The notes under the pieces: generated by a model
The model's input: the letters and a program-made list of their open reading frames with translations, nothing else
Database searches by the model: none
Told to the model about the DNA's origin: nothing
Made by a program: the position numbers and the translations under genes
In this document: positions 33,296 through 42,088 of the stretch, in pieces
Numbering within the stretch: position 1 is the first letter of the stretch
Layout: each line of letters starts with the position of its first letter
DNA from: Paractinoplanes lichenicola
Lineage (GTDB): Bacteria > Actinomycetota > Actinomycetes > Mycobacteriales > Micromonosporaceae
Assembly: GCF_016785085.1 (NCBI RefSeq)
Contig: NZ_JAENHO010000003.1
Span: 310,001-374,000, forward strand
Reading direction: 5' to 3'
Length of the DNA: 64,000 bases

Positions 33296-34276
33296 ATGGG
33301 CAGCATCGTCGCGGAGAACCGTAAGTCTCTGATGCTTTTCTCCGGCCGGGGTTTTCCGGAGCTGGCCGACGAGATCGGCCAGGTGCTCGGCGTGGCCCCG
33401 ACCCCCGCCGACTCGTACGAGTTCGCCAACGGGGAGATCTTCGTCCGCTTCAAGGACTCCGTTCGCGGGTCGGACGCGTTCGTCGTGCAGTCGGTGACCG
33501 AGGGCGTGAACCGCTGGGTCATGGAGACCCTGATCATGATCGATGCCCTGAAGCGGGGCTCGGCCAAGCGGATCACCGTCGTGCTGCCGTTCTATCCGTA
33601 CGCGCGGCAGGACAAGAAGCATCGCGGCCGCGAGCCGATCTCGGCCCGGCTGGTGGCCGACCTGCTCAAGACGGCGGGGGCCAACCGCATCCTCACGGTC
33701 GACCTGCACACCGCGCAGATCCAGGGCTTCTTCGACGGCCCGGTCGACCACCTGTTCGCGATGGACATCCTGGCCGAGCACGTGCAGAAGAAGTACGCCG
33801 GCCGCCCGATGACCGTGGTCGCGCCCGACTCGGGGCGCGTGCGCGTGGCCGAGCGGTGGACCGACCGGCTGGGCGGCTGCCCACTGGCGTTCATCCACAA
33901 GACCCGTGACCCGCTCAAGCCCAACCAGGTCGTCGCCAACCGCGTGGTCGGCGAGGTCGAGGGCCGGGTCTGCCTGATCGTCGACGACATGATCGACACC
34001 GGCGGCACGATCACCAAGGCGGCCGACATCCTCTGGGAGGAGGGCGCGGCCGACGTGATCGTGGCCTCGACCCACGCGCTGCTCTCCGACCCGGCGACCG
34101 AGCGCCTCAAGAACAGCCGGATCAGCGAGCTGGTGGTGACGAACACGCTGCCGCTGCCGCCCGAGAAGCGGCTCGACAAGATCACCGTGTTGTCGATCGC
34201 GCCGCTGCTGGCCCGCGCGATCCGCGAGGTCTTCGACGACGGCTCGGTCACGACCCTGTTCGGCGGTCTGAGCTAA
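33296..34276 (+). CDS. prs: Ribose-phosphate pyrophosphokinase
   Basis: A protein of 326 aa that makes PRPP from ribose-5-phosphate and ATP for nucleotides, His and Trp and, in actinobacteria, decaprenyl-phosphoribose. Seen are the flexible loop YPYARQDKKHRGREPIS near 100-116, VDLHTAQIQGFFDGPVDHL and the PRPP loop LIVDDMIDTGGTI near 225-238. The ATG has GGGAG 9 bases upstream. The 223 bp before it contains GATACT (33240-33245) as a possible -10 and a GGGGAT/ATCCCC hairpin in the leader. Confidence 0.96.
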   Translation: MGSIVAENRKSLMLFSGRGFPELADEIGQVLGVAPTPADSYEFANGEIFVRFKDSVRGSDAFVVQSVTEGVNRWVMETLIMIDALKRGSAKRITVVLPFYPYARQDKKHRGREPISARLVADLLKTAGANRILTVDLHTAQIQGFFDGPVDHLFAMDILAEHVQKKYAGRPMTVVAPDSGRVRVAERWTDRLGGCPLAFIHKTRDPLKPNQVVANRVVGEVEGRVCLIVDDMIDTGGTITKAADILWEEGAADVIVASTHALLSDPATERLKNSRISELVVTNTLPLPPEKRLDKITVLSIAPLLARAIREVFDDGSVTTLFGGLS

Positions 34277-34344
34277 GGCGGCGGGGAAAAGCAGCAAAAA
34301 CTGCGTCGTTGTCGGTTTTCAACCGCCTCAACGCGGAGATTCTT

Positions 34345-34361
34345 CGATGCAAGTTGCATCG
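34345..34361. promoter_or_regulatory. 17-bp perfect palindrome downstream of prs
   Basis: CGATGCAA-G-TTGCATCG is fully symmetric. It lies 69 bp after prs and upstream of the probable rplY promoter (TAAGCT at 34430-34435). It looks like a repressor site, regulator unknown. Confidence 0.5.
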
Positions 34362-34455
34362 GGAGGGTGAAGTTTTCGCGGAGTGCCCGAGCGGGCCGGA
34401 CCCGCTGAGTCGTGCGTGCGCGCAGCAGGTAAGCTAGTGCGGTTGCCACGGCGAG

Positions 34456-34499
34456 GGTGCCCCGCGGTCTGCTGAGGTTCGCAGCCGCTCGGGGGCACC
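34456..34499 (+). promoter_or_regulatory. Long stem-loop in the rplY leader
   Basis: Three nested pairings form one extended hairpin: GGTGCCCC (34456-34463) with GGGGCACC (34492-34499), GCGG with CCGC, and CTGC with GCAG around the loop TGAGGTTC. It lies about 160 bp before the rplY start and within the transcript if TAAGCT (34430) is the -10. It could be an autogenous ribosomal-protein leader; otherwise 34277-34660 shows no gene. Confidence 0.5.
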
Positions 34500-34660
34500 G
34501 TGATCGACGCGGTGCTCCGGGCCTGTGCCCAGCGCGCCCCCTTGCCCGGCAGCGCCGACGACGGCCTCCAGCACCGACGGCGGCCGATTTCCACACACTG
34601 CCGGACCGTACGCACGCCGACTTAGTCGCAGCCCGATCGAAGAGTTTCAGGAGTTTCCCC

Positions 34661-35293
34661 GTGTCCGAGGTAAAGATCAGCGCCGAGCCCCGCACCGAGT
34701 TCGGCAAGGGTGGTGCCCGCCGCACGCGCCGGGCCGGTTTGGTGCCCGCCGTGCTTTACGGCCACGGCGAGAAGCCGCAGCACATCGCGCTGCCGGCCCG
34801 TGAGTTCGCGGCCGCGATCCGGCACGGTGGGCTCAACCAGGTTTTCACCATCGACATCAACGGCGCGTCCGGCACCACGCTGGCGCTGCCCAAGGCCATC
34901 CAGCGTGACCCGATCAAGGACACGTACGAGCACGTCGACCTGATCATCGTCAAGCGTGGCGAGAAGGTCCAGGTCGACGTCCCCGTGACGCTGGTCGGCG
35001 AGGCCGCCCGCAACACCCTGGTCGTCAGCGAGTCGACCACCCTGGCCGTCGTCGCCGAGGCCATGCACCTGCCCTCCGGCTTCGAGGTCTCGATCGAGGG
35101 CCTCGAGGCGGGCGCTCAGGTCACCGCGGCCGACGTCACGCTGCCGAGCGGCAGTGAGCTGGCCGTCGAGCCCGACTTCGTGCTCGCGCTCATCTCGCAG
35201 GCGCAGACCGCCGAGCAGATGGAGGGCGACACCGCCGAGGGTGGCGACGAGGCCGCCGAGGGTGGCGACGAGGCTGCTTCCACCGAGGAGTAA
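34661..35293 (+). CDS. rplY: 50S ribosomal protein L25/general stress protein Ctc
   Basis: A protein of 210 aa. The N-terminal L25 domain that binds 5S rRNA (VSEVKISAEPRTEFGKGGAR..., RRAGLVPAVLYGHGEKPQHI) is followed by the TL5/Ctc beta domain (about 95-185) and an acidic Glu/Gly/Asp tail with EGGDEAAEGGDEA repeats. The GTG at 34661 has AGGAG 7 bases upstream; an apparent longer frame upstream is not supported. A strong terminator follows. It precedes pth as in many bacteria. Confidence 0.95.
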   Translation: MSEVKISAEPRTEFGKGGARRTRRAGLVPAVLYGHGEKPQHIALPAREFAAAIRHGGLNQVFTIDINGASGTTLALPKAIQRDPIKDTYEHVDLIIVKRGEKVQVDVPVTLVGEAARNTLVVSESTTLAVVAEAMHLPSGFEVSIEGLEAGAQVTAADVTLPSGSELAVEPDFVLALISQAQTAEQMEGDTAEGGDEAAEGGDEAASTEE

Positions 35294-35325
35294 GAGTCCT
35301 CGCCTAGTCGGCGTACGAGCAGTGA

Positions 35326-35358
35326 CCGGGGAAAGTGCCATGCGGGCACTTTCCCCGG
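35326..35358 (+). terminator. Terminator between rplY and pth
   Basis: CCGGGGAAAGTGCC (35326-35339) and GGCACTTTCCCCGG (35345-35358) form a perfect 14-bp stem with a 5-nt loop. The distal end is 24 bp before the pth start, so read-through may feed pth. Confidence 0.8.
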
Positions 35359-35382
35359 CTTCGTGTCTGGAGGGGAACGGCA

Positions 35383-35970
35383 GTGAGCGACGAGTCGCCA
35401 TGGCTGGTGGTCGGGCTCGGTAACCCGGGCAAGGAGTACGCCGGCAACCGGCACAACGTGGGCTTCATGGTGGCCGACCTGCTGGCGTCCCGGGTGGGTG
35501 CGAAGTTCGGCCGGGCCAAGCGCGCCCACACCGAGGTCGCCGAGGGGCGGCTTGGCTTCGGAGGCCCCAAGCTCGTGCTGCTCAAGCCGCTGACCTACAT
35601 GAACCTGTCCGGCGCGCCTGTGGTCTCGCTCGCACAGTTCTTCAAAGTGCCGGTAGAGAACGTGATTGCCGTGCACGATGAGTTGGATGTGCCTTTCGGG
35701 CAGATACGAGCCAAGCGTGGCGGTGGTGAGGGTGGCCACAACGGCCTGCGGTCCATGTCGAAGTCCCTGGCGAGCAAGGAGTACGCCCGGGTCCGCTTCG
35801 GTGTCGGCCGCCCGCCGGGGCGGCAGGATCCGGCCGACTTCGTGCTCTCCGACTTCTCCGGCTCCGAGCGCAAGGAGCTGGAGTTTCTCGTCGACCGGGC
35901 GGCCGACGTAGTCGAGGCGATCGTGCTCGAGGGCGTGGAGTGGGCGCAGAACAAATACCACGGCGGTTGA
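35383..35970 (+). CDS. pth: Peptidyl-tRNA hydrolase
   Basis: A protein of 195 aa that releases tRNA from drop-off peptidyl-tRNA. Seen are GLGNPGKEYAGNRHNVGFMV near 10-29 (catalytic His and Asn), PLTYMNLSG, HDELDVPFGQIR (catalytic Asp) and GGGEGGHNGLRSM. The GTG start has GGAGGGG 7 bases upstream. Length is normal. Confidence 0.96.
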   Translation: MSDESPWLVVGLGNPGKEYAGNRHNVGFMVADLLASRVGAKFGRAKRAHTEVAEGRLGFGGPKLVLLKPLTYMNLSGAPVVSLAQFFKVPVENVIAVHDELDVPFGQIRAKRGGGEGGHNGLRSMSKSLASKEYARVRFGVGRPPGRQDPADFVLSDFSGSERKELEFLVDRAADVVEAIVLEGVEWAQNKYHGG

Positions 35971-36110
35971 TTTAGCGGGGTCGAACAAATAGATCGTTTG
36001 GGCGGTTTTGTCCGTCTACCGATCCCGTGACGCTCTCGACCGTACGACCGTTGGTCAGACGTATGCACCGATTCGGTGCGGAATGACCGGCGGGATGGGG
36101 GAGGTGCGGA

Positions 36111-37958
36111 ATGCGGCGGGACCTGTCCGCGACGGAGGCGGTGCTGGCCCAGCCGACGGTGCTGCTGCCGGCGATTCGACCGGTGCGGCCACCTGTGCAT
36201 CCGCCCGAGGGCTACGGCCGGTCGAATCATCCACCGGCCAACCAGGGCCCGCGGCGCTCGAAGATCCCGGCGCCGGTGATCCCGCTGAGCCCGCCGCCGG
36301 CTGGCGCGGGCACCACGGGAGCCGCGCTGAAGGATGCGGCCACGACGACGACGCGCCCGAACGCGGGGCCGCCGATCACCCAGGAGCGGCCGGACAACGC
36401 GCCGCCGCTGGTGACCCGGGGCAAGAAGGACCCGGCGCGCAACCAGGCGATCGACCGGCACTGGTCCGAGCGCCCCAGCCGATCGGCGGCGGCCCGCCCC
36501 GCGACCCGGCCCTTCGTCCGCGTCCGGGGCCGGCACGCGGCCATGTCGAGGCGGCAGCGCTGGGAGCGCAGCTACGTCCGCTCGCTCGTGCTGTGCGACC
36601 TGATCGCGGCCACCGCGGCCGGCGCGGCGACCTTCGGACTCCGGTTCGGCGACGAGGTGACCAGCTACAACCTCGCGTACATGATTCTGTCGGCGCTGCT
36701 TCCGGCGCTGCTGCTGGCCGTGCTCGCGGTCGCCCGGGCGTACGAGCGCAGGTATCTCTTCGTCGGCACGGACGAGTATCAGCGGGTGCTCCGGGGCGGG
36801 GTCGGCCTGATCGCCGGGGTGTCCGTGGTGTCGTACGGGCTCGATCTTGATCTGGCCCGGGGCTATGTGCTGGCCGCTCTCCCGGCGGCGATCGTCTCGT
36901 CAGTGGTGCTGCGGTTCGCGCTGCGCAAACGGCTGCACGTGACCCGGTCGCGGGGCGAGAGCATGCGCCGGGTGATCCTGGTCGGGCACGAGCTCTCGGT
37001 CATCGGCATGACCCGTCAGCTGCGGCGGGAGCGCTATCACGGGCTCGAGGTGGTCGGCGCCTGCCTGCCGCCGGGGCACGACGGCGTGGGCGTCGGCGGG
37101 CCGCAGGGCCTGACCGTCTACGGCACGTTCGAGGACGTCGCGGGCGCGGTCGAGCAGGCCGACGCCGACACCGTGGTCGTGCTGAGCTGCCCCGAGCTCG
37201 ACGGCGAGGCCGTACGCCGGCTGGCCTGGCGGCTGGAACGCGACGAGATCGACCTCGTGGTCGCGAGCGCGCTGGTCGACGTGGCGGGGGCTCGGACGAC
37301 GATCCGGCCGTTCGACGGGCTGCCCATGCTGCACGTCGAGCACCCGCGCCTGCACGGCGGATCGCGGCTGGTCAAGGAGGCCTTCGACCGGCTCGGCGCC
37401 CTCGGCCTGTTGATGATCTTCGGGCCGCTGCTGCTGGGCGTCGCACTGGCTGTGCGGTGCACGTCGCGGGGGCCGGTACTCTTTCGTCAGGTGCGGGTCG
37501 GTCGGGACGGTCGATTGTTCCGCATCTTCAAGTTCCGGAGCATGTATGTGGATGCCGAGGCGCGGCTGGCCGAGCTGCGGCATCTGAACGAGCACGACGG
37601 CGTGCTCTTCAAGATCCGTGACGATCCGCGGGTGACCCGGGTCGGGCGGTATCTGCGCCGGTTCTCGCTGGACGAGCTGCCGCAGCTGCTCAACGTGCTG
37701 CTGGGGCAGATGTCGCTGGTCGGACCGCGGCCGCCGCTGCCGTCCGAGGTGGCGGCGTACGCCGACGACGTGCGGCGCCGGCTCGCCGTCAAGCCGGGCA
37801 TGACGGGCCTGTGGCAGGTATCCGGACGTTCGGATCTGCCGTGGGAGGAAGCGGTCCGCTTGGACCTGCGCTATGTGGAGAACTGGACCCTCAGTTTGGA
37901 TCTGGTGATCCTGTTGCGCACCATGACCGCAGTGGTGCGCTCCTCCGGAGCGTACTGA
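36111..37958 (+). CDS. Exopolysaccharide polyprenyl glycosylphosphotransferase
   Basis: A protein of 615 aa. It should transfer a sugar-1-phosphate to undecaprenyl phosphate, the first step of an extracellular polysaccharide. A disordered Pro-rich cytoplasmic N-terminus of about 145 aa is followed by four TMs (about 155-275), a CoA-binding/Rossmann-like domain (about 285-405), a fifth membrane helix (about 425-450) and the C-terminal sugar-transferase domain (FKFRSMYVDAE, DELPQLLNVLLGQMSLVGPRP, KPGMTGLWQVSGRS). The ATG has GGGGAGGT upstream. No other polysaccharide gene is adjacent, so it is an orphan here. The sugar is unknown. Confidence 0.92.
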   Translation: MRRDLSATEAVLAQPTVLLPAIRPVRPPVHPPEGYGRSNHPPANQGPRRSKIPAPVIPLSPPPAGAGTTGAALKDAATTTTRPNAGPPITQERPDNAPPLVTRGKKDPARNQAIDRHWSERPSRSAAARPATRPFVRVRGRHAAMSRRQRWERSYVRSLVLCDLIAATAAGAATFGLRFGDEVTSYNLAYMILSALLPALLLAVLAVARAYERRYLFVGTDEYQRVLRGGVGLIAGVSVVSYGLDLDLARGYVLAALPAAIVSSVVLRFALRKRLHVTRSRGESMRRVILVGHELSVIGMTRQLRRERYHGLEVVGACLPPGHDGVGVGGPQGLTVYGTFEDVAGAVEQADADTVVVLSCPELDGEAVRRLAWRLERDEIDLVVASALVDVAGARTTIRPFDGLPMLHVEHPRLHGGSRLVKEAFDRLGALGLLMIFGPLLLGVALAVRCTSRGPVLFRQVRVGRDGRLFRIFKFRSMYVDAEARLAELRHLNEHDGVLFKIRDDPRVTRVGRYLRRFSLDELPQLLNVLLGQMSLVGPRPPLPSEVAAYADDVRRRLAVKPGMTGLWQVSGRSDLPWEEAVRLDLRYVENWTLSLDLVILLRTMTAVVRSSGAY

Positions 37959-37981
37959 CGGCGTAGAGGAGCGGCTGAGCT

Positions 37982-38872
37982 ATGGGCGAGCGGACAGAGA
38001 CGTCGGCGCGCGTGAACTCCCAGCGGGAGAGCAGTGACGGCGGTGTCCCGCCGGTGAACGACGCGGGCTTCGCCCGCTGGCTGGCCGACCGCGCGGGGCA
38101 GATTCTGCTTCAGGTGCGCGACGAGATGGGCTTCGCCGACGGCAAGGCCCTCAAGGCGGCCGGCGACAAGGCCGCGCACCACCTGATGCGCGCCGAGCTG
38201 GCCCGCTGGCGCCCGGCCGACGCGGTGCTCTCCGAGGAGGACGACCACGCCCGCGACGCGTGGCTCGAGGGCGAGAACACGACCGTAAGGCCCGAGCGCC
38301 TCAGCTCGTCCCGCGTGTGGATCATCGACCCGCTCGACGGCACCCGCGAGTTCTCCGAGGAGGGCCGGGCCGACTGGGCCGTGCACGTCGCGCTCTGGAC
38401 GGCCGACTGCTCGAGCCCGTCCTGCCTGTCCGCGGGCGCGGTCGCGATGCCGGCTCAGCACCGTACGATCGCCACCGACCACTCCCCGGCGTACCCGCCC
38501 CTGCCGTTGAACGCGGCGATCGGTGGCCCGATCCGCATCGCCGCCAGCCGCACCCGGCCGCCGGCCTTCGTCACCGCCCTGGCCGAGGAGATCGGGGCCG
38601 AGCTGGTGCCCATGGGCTCGGCCGGTGTGAAGATCGCGGCAGTGATCAACGGCGATGCCGACGCGTACGTGCACGCCGGTGGCCAGTACGAATGGGATTC
38701 GGCCGCGCCGGTCGCTGTGGCATTGGCCACTGGCCTGCACGCTAGCCGAATCGACGGTTCTGAGCTGAAATACAACGAGGCCGACCCTAAGTTGCCGGAC
38801 CTGGTGGTGTGCCGTAAGGATCTCGCTCCTCGGTTGCTTGCAGCGTTGCAGCGTCACCTTCCGTCAGAATGA
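37982..38872 (+). CDS. cysQ: 3'(2'),5'-bisphosphate nucleotidase, CysQ family
   Basis: A protein of 296 aa of the inositol-monophosphatase fold, Mg-dependent; removes PAP formed during sulfate assimilation. Metal-binding motifs are SEEDDHA near 81 and IDPLDGTREFSEEGR near 116-130, with QYEWDSAAPVAVA near 240. The N-terminal 20 residues look unstructured, so a GTG at residue 11 could be the true start. It is upstream of cysD-cysN, which supports the assignment over inositol phosphatase. Confidence 0.88.
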   Translation: MGERTETSARVNSQRESSDGGVPPVNDAGFARWLADRAGQILLQVRDEMGFADGKALKAAGDKAAHHLMRAELARWRPADAVLSEEDDHARDAWLEGENTTVRPERLSSSRVWIIDPLDGTREFSEEGRADWAVHVALWTADCSSPSCLSAGAVAMPAQHRTIATDHSPAYPPLPLNAAIGGPIRIAASRTRPPAFVTALAEEIGAELVPMGSAGVKIAAVINGDADAYVHAGGQYEWDSAAPVAVALATGLHASRIDGSELKYNEADPKLPDLVVCRKDLAPRLLAALQRHLPSE

Positions 38873-38926
38873 CGGTTCCCTTTTAGTGCAACCCCGCAAT
38901 CCCCCGGAGAGGTCTGGAGCCTGCCG

Positions 38927-39838
38927 ATGACCCAGACGAAGCCGTACCGCGTCTCGCATCTCGATGCGCTCGAAGCCGAGAGCATTTTTGTGATGCGCGA
39001 GGTCATGGCCGAATTCGAGCGTCCCGTCCTGCTCTTCTCGGGCGGCAAGGACTCGATCGTGATGCTGCGTCTCGCCGAGAAGGCGTTCGCCCCCGCGCGC
39101 ATCCCGTTCCCAGTCATGCACGTCGACACCGGCCACAACTTCGCCGAGGTGCTCGAATATCGCGACCAGCGGGTCGCCACGCTCGGGCTCAACCTGGTGG
39201 TGGCCAGCGTGCAGGAGGCGATCGACAGCGGTCACGTGCGGGAGCTGCCCGACGGCACCCGCAACCGGATCCAGACCCCGGTGCTGCTGGCCGCCGTCGA
39301 GAAGTACCGCTTCGACGCGCTGTTCGGCGGCGCCCGGCGCGACGAGGAGAAGGCCCGCGCCAAGGAGCGCATGTTCAGCTTCCGCGACGAGTTCGGCCAG
39401 TGGGACCCGAAGAACCAGCGCCCCGAGCTGTGGGCGCTCTACAACGGGCGGCACCACCCCGGCGAATCGATCCGCGTCTTCCCGCTGTCGAACTGGACCG
39501 AGCTCGACGTCTGGCACTACATCGCCAAGGAGCGCATCCCGCTGCCGAGCATCTACTACGCGCACGACCGTGAGGTCGTCGAGCGCAACGGGATGTTCTA
39601 CGCGGTCAACGAGTTCATCCGGCTCCGCGACGGCGAGACCTCCGAGGTCCGCCGGGTGCGTTACCGCACGGTGGGCGACGCCTCGCAGACCGCCGCCGTG
39701 CTCTCCGAGGCCGACACGGTGGAGAAGGTGATCGACGAGGTCGCCGCCACCCGGATCACCGAGCGGGGCGCGACCCGCGGTGACGACAAGGTCAGCGAGG
39801 CCGCGATGGAAGACCGCAAGCGAGAGGGTTACTTCTGA
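38927..39838 (+). CDS. cysD: Sulfate adenylyltransferase subunit 2
   Basis: A protein of 303 aa that, with CysN, makes adenosine 5'-phosphosulfate from ATP and sulfate. The PP-loop is LLFSGGKDSIVMLRL near 36-50; FGGARRDEEKARAKERMFSF near 135-154 and YYAHDREVV are family motifs. GGAG precedes the ATG. Its stop overlaps the cysN start (TGATG). Confidence 0.96.
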   Translation: MTQTKPYRVSHLDALEAESIFVMREVMAEFERPVLLFSGGKDSIVMLRLAEKAFAPARIPFPVMHVDTGHNFAEVLEYRDQRVATLGLNLVVASVQEAIDSGHVRELPDGTRNRIQTPVLLAAVEKYRFDALFGGARRDEEKARAKERMFSFRDEFGQWDPKNQRPELWALYNGRHHPGESIRVFPLSNWTELDVWHYIAKERIPLPSIYYAHDREVVERNGMFYAVNEFIRLRDGETSEVRRVRYRTVGDASQTAAVLSEADTVEKVIDEVAATRITERGATRGDDKVSEAAMEDRKREGYF

Positions 39839-41136
39839 TGAGTCAGGCCGTTCTTGAGCACGAGACGGCGCCCTCCGCGCGCATGGACCTGCTGCGGTTC
39901 GCCACCGCGGGCAGCGTCGACGACGGCAAGTCGACCCTGATCGGCCGGCTGCTCTACGACACCAAGACGATCTTCGCCGACCAGCTGGAGGCGGTCGAGG
40001 CGGCCAGCGCGTCCCGCGGCGACGAATACACCAACCTGGCGCTGCTCACCGACGGCCTGCGGGCCGAGCGCGAGCAGGGCATCACGATCGACGTGGCCTA
40101 CCGCTACTTCGCGACGCCCAAGCGCAAGTTCATCATCGCCGACACCCCGGGGCACATTCAGTACACCCGGAACATGGTCACCGGCGCCTCCACCGCCGAC
40201 CTGGCGCTGATCCTGGTCGACGCGCGTAAGGGCCTCGTCGAGCAGTCCCGCCGGCACGCGTTCCTCACGTCGCTGCTGCGGGTGCCCCACCTGGTGCTCT
40301 GCATCAACAAGATGGACCTGGTCGACTGGGACAAGGCGGTCTACGACAAGATCGCCGACGAGTTCACCTCGTTCGCGGCCAAGCTCGAGATCGGCGACCT
40401 GACGATCATTCCGGTCTCCGCGCTGAACGGCGACAACATCGCCTCCCGCAGCGAGAACAGCCCGTGGTACGACGGGCCGTCGCTGCTGCACCACCTCGAG
40501 CACGTGCACATCGCCAGCGACCGCAACCTGGTCGACGTGCGGTTCCCGGTGCAATACGTGATCCGTCCCCAGTCGACGACGGTGACCGACTATCGCGGTT
40601 ACGCCGGTCAGGTCGCCTCGGGCGTGCTCAAGCCGGGTGACGAGGTGATGGTGCTGCCGTCCGGCATGACCAGCACGATCGCCGGCATCGACACCGCCGA
40701 CGGCCCGGTCGACGAGGCGTTCCCGCCCATGTCGGTCACCGTGCGGCTCAACGACGAGATCGACATCTCGCGCGGCGACATGATCTGCCGGCCGCACAAT
40801 GCGCCGGCGGTCGCGCAGGACGTCGAGGCGATGGTCTGCTGGATGGACGAGTCGGCCCCGCTGCGGGTCGGCGCCAAATACGCCATCAAGCACACCACCC
40901 GCTCGGCCCGTACGGTGGTCCGTGGCCTGCAGTATCGGCTCGACGTCAACACCCTGCACCGCGACGAGCAGGCGGACGGGCTTCAGCTCAACGAGATCGG
41001 CCGGGTGCGGCTGCGCACCACCGTGCCGCTGCTCGCCGACGAGTATCGCCGCAACCGCACGACGGGCGGCTTCATCCTCGTCGACGAGGGCACCAACCGT
41101 ACGGTGGGCGCCGGCATGATCATCGAGGCCCAGTAG
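39838..41136 (+). CDS. cysN: Sulfate adenylyltransferase subunit 1 (GTPase)
   Basis: A protein of 432 aa, the EF-Tu-like GTPase that couples GTP hydrolysis to APS synthesis. G1 is AGSVDDGKSTLIGRL near 24-38, G3 is DTPGHIQYTRNM near 101, and G4 is INKMDLV. It ends after the beta-barrel domains, so there is no CysC (APS kinase) fusion, and no cysC or cysH is in the window. The last 17 bp overlap the convergent STAS/ATPase gene. Confidence 0.96.
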   Translation: MSQAVLEHETAPSARMDLLRFATAGSVDDGKSTLIGRLLYDTKTIFADQLEAVEAASASRGDEYTNLALLTDGLRAEREQGITIDVAYRYFATPKRKFIIADTPGHIQYTRNMVTGASTADLALILVDARKGLVEQSRRHAFLTSLLRVPHLVLCINKMDLVDWDKAVYDKIADEFTSFAAKLEIGDLTIIPVSALNGDNIASRSENSPWYDGPSLLHHLEHVHIASDRNLVDVRFPVQYVIRPQSTTVTDYRGYAGQVASGVLKPGDEVMVLPSGMTSTIAGIDTADGPVDEAFPPMSVTVRLNDEIDISRGDMICRPHNAPAVAQDVEAMVCWMDESAPLRVGAKYAIKHTTRSARTVVRGLQYRLDVNTLHRDEQADGLQLNEIGRVRLRTTVPLLADEYRRNRTTGGFILVDEGTNRTVGAGMIIEAQ

Positions 41137-41992
41137 GGCGCTCGTTGCGCACGCTCGACGGCAGTCGCGGAGAGTCGTTCCGGGGCTGCCGTCGCGCCTT
41201 CTCCAGCCGCGGCTGCATGGTCGCCCAGACCACCTTCCCCGTACGGGTGGGAAGCGTGCCCCACGCGACCGCCAGTGCACTGACCACCTGCAGCCCCCGC
41301 CCGCGCTCGTCGAGCGGGTGATCCCGGCGTACCCGGCTCAGTTTGATCCGATGCGGCGGCGCGGCGACCCCGTCGGCCACGCTCAGGTGAATGCCCGCGC
41401 CCCGCAGGCTGACCACGACCGTCATCTCGGTGCGGGCGTGCTCGATCGCGTTGTTGACCAGCTCGCTCATCACCGACCGGCTCGGGTGCAGCAGCTCGAC
41501 CCGTTCCCAGGCCAGGCACGCGTCGCTGACCAGGTTGCGGGCCAGGCTGGGGGCCTCGGGCTCGGGGCCCAGGGTCAGCATGAGCCGCTCGGTCAGCGGC
41601 AATCGGCTCGCGATGGCCACCCGGGCCTGGCGCACCCTGGCATAGACGGGCAGATAGTGCCGGGCGCCCAGGCGCTGCATCCGGTCGGCCAGCGGCAGCT
41701 CGGGCGGGATGCACAGGGCCAGCTGCACCGGCGGTGTCATGGCGGCCGCGGTGCGCTGGGCCGCCATCCACGTGGGCGCGCTGGCCGCGGCGGGGTCGTC
41801 GAGTTCGGACAGGTCGACGATGAGCGCCTCGGGGTGCTCGGCCAGGCACTTGTTGATCCGTTCGGTGGCGAGCTTCCACAGCGTGCGGTCCCACCGGCCA
41901 CGGATGGTGAGAAGCACGACCGATGCGTCGACATCGCTCTCGAGGTGCATCGCGGGCTGCTCAGCCGGCAGACACGCTGCGCGCGGGTACAT
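41120..41992 (-). CDS. STAS-like / anti-sigma-type ATPase fusion protein
   Basis: A protein of 290 aa. The N-terminal part (about 15-125) has a STAS-like pattern (VVLLTIRGRWDRTLWKLA, ALIVDLSELDDPAAAS). The C-terminal part (about 130-265) is a HATPase_c_2 domain of the RsbW/SpoIIAB type with an intact N-box (SELVNNAIEHA), VADGVAAPP and the GxG lid RGRGLQVVSALA. In classical modules these are separate antagonist and anti-sigma kinase proteins. The fusion suggests a self-contained regulator of a stress sigma factor, or a phosphorelay output. The usual Ser phospho-site of STAS is not obvious. No sigma factor is adjacent. Confidence 0.8.
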   Translation of the reverse strand: MYPRAACLPAEQPAMHLESDVDASVVLLTIRGRWDRTLWKLATERINKCLAEHPEALIVDLSELDDPAAASAPTWMAAQRTAAAMTPPVQLALCIPPELPLADRMQRLGARHYLPVYARVRQARVAIASRLPLTERLMLTLGPEPEAPSLARNLVSDACLAWERVELLHPSRSVMSELVNNAIEHARTEMTVVVSLRGAGIHLSVADGVAAPPHRIKLSRVRRDHPLDERGRGLQVVSALAVAWGTLPTRTGKVVWATMQPRLEKARRQPRNDSPRLPSSVRNERPTGPR

Positions 41993-42066
41993 GCCGCCAC
42001 GGTAATCGCGAACGCAGATCCTTTAGCCCTCGCTTAGCTCCCGCGGGTGATCGGACTTAAGTACTG

Positions 42067-42080
42067 CAACGTTGTATAGT
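42067..42080 (+). promoter_or_regulatory. Operator and -10 box of the lacI-type gene
   Basis: The palindrome CAACGTTG (42067-42074) is directly followed by TATAGT (42075-42080), a good -10. The GTG start is 8 bases further on, so the message would be leaderless. The same CAACGTTG core occurs twice ahead of the GH51 gene, which implies autoregulation by the encoded repressor. Confidence 0.75.
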
Positions 42081-42088
42081 CCATCTCC

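Noticed and set aside
34381..34440. tRNA-like start GGAGTGCCCGAGCGGG
   Set aside because: No anticodon stem, T loop or matching 3' acceptor could be found.
34457..34660. Longer rplY reading frame starting upstream
   Set aside because: The frame is open by chance through the leader stem-loop; the GTG at 34661 has a proper AGGAG and gives the L25 N-terminus.
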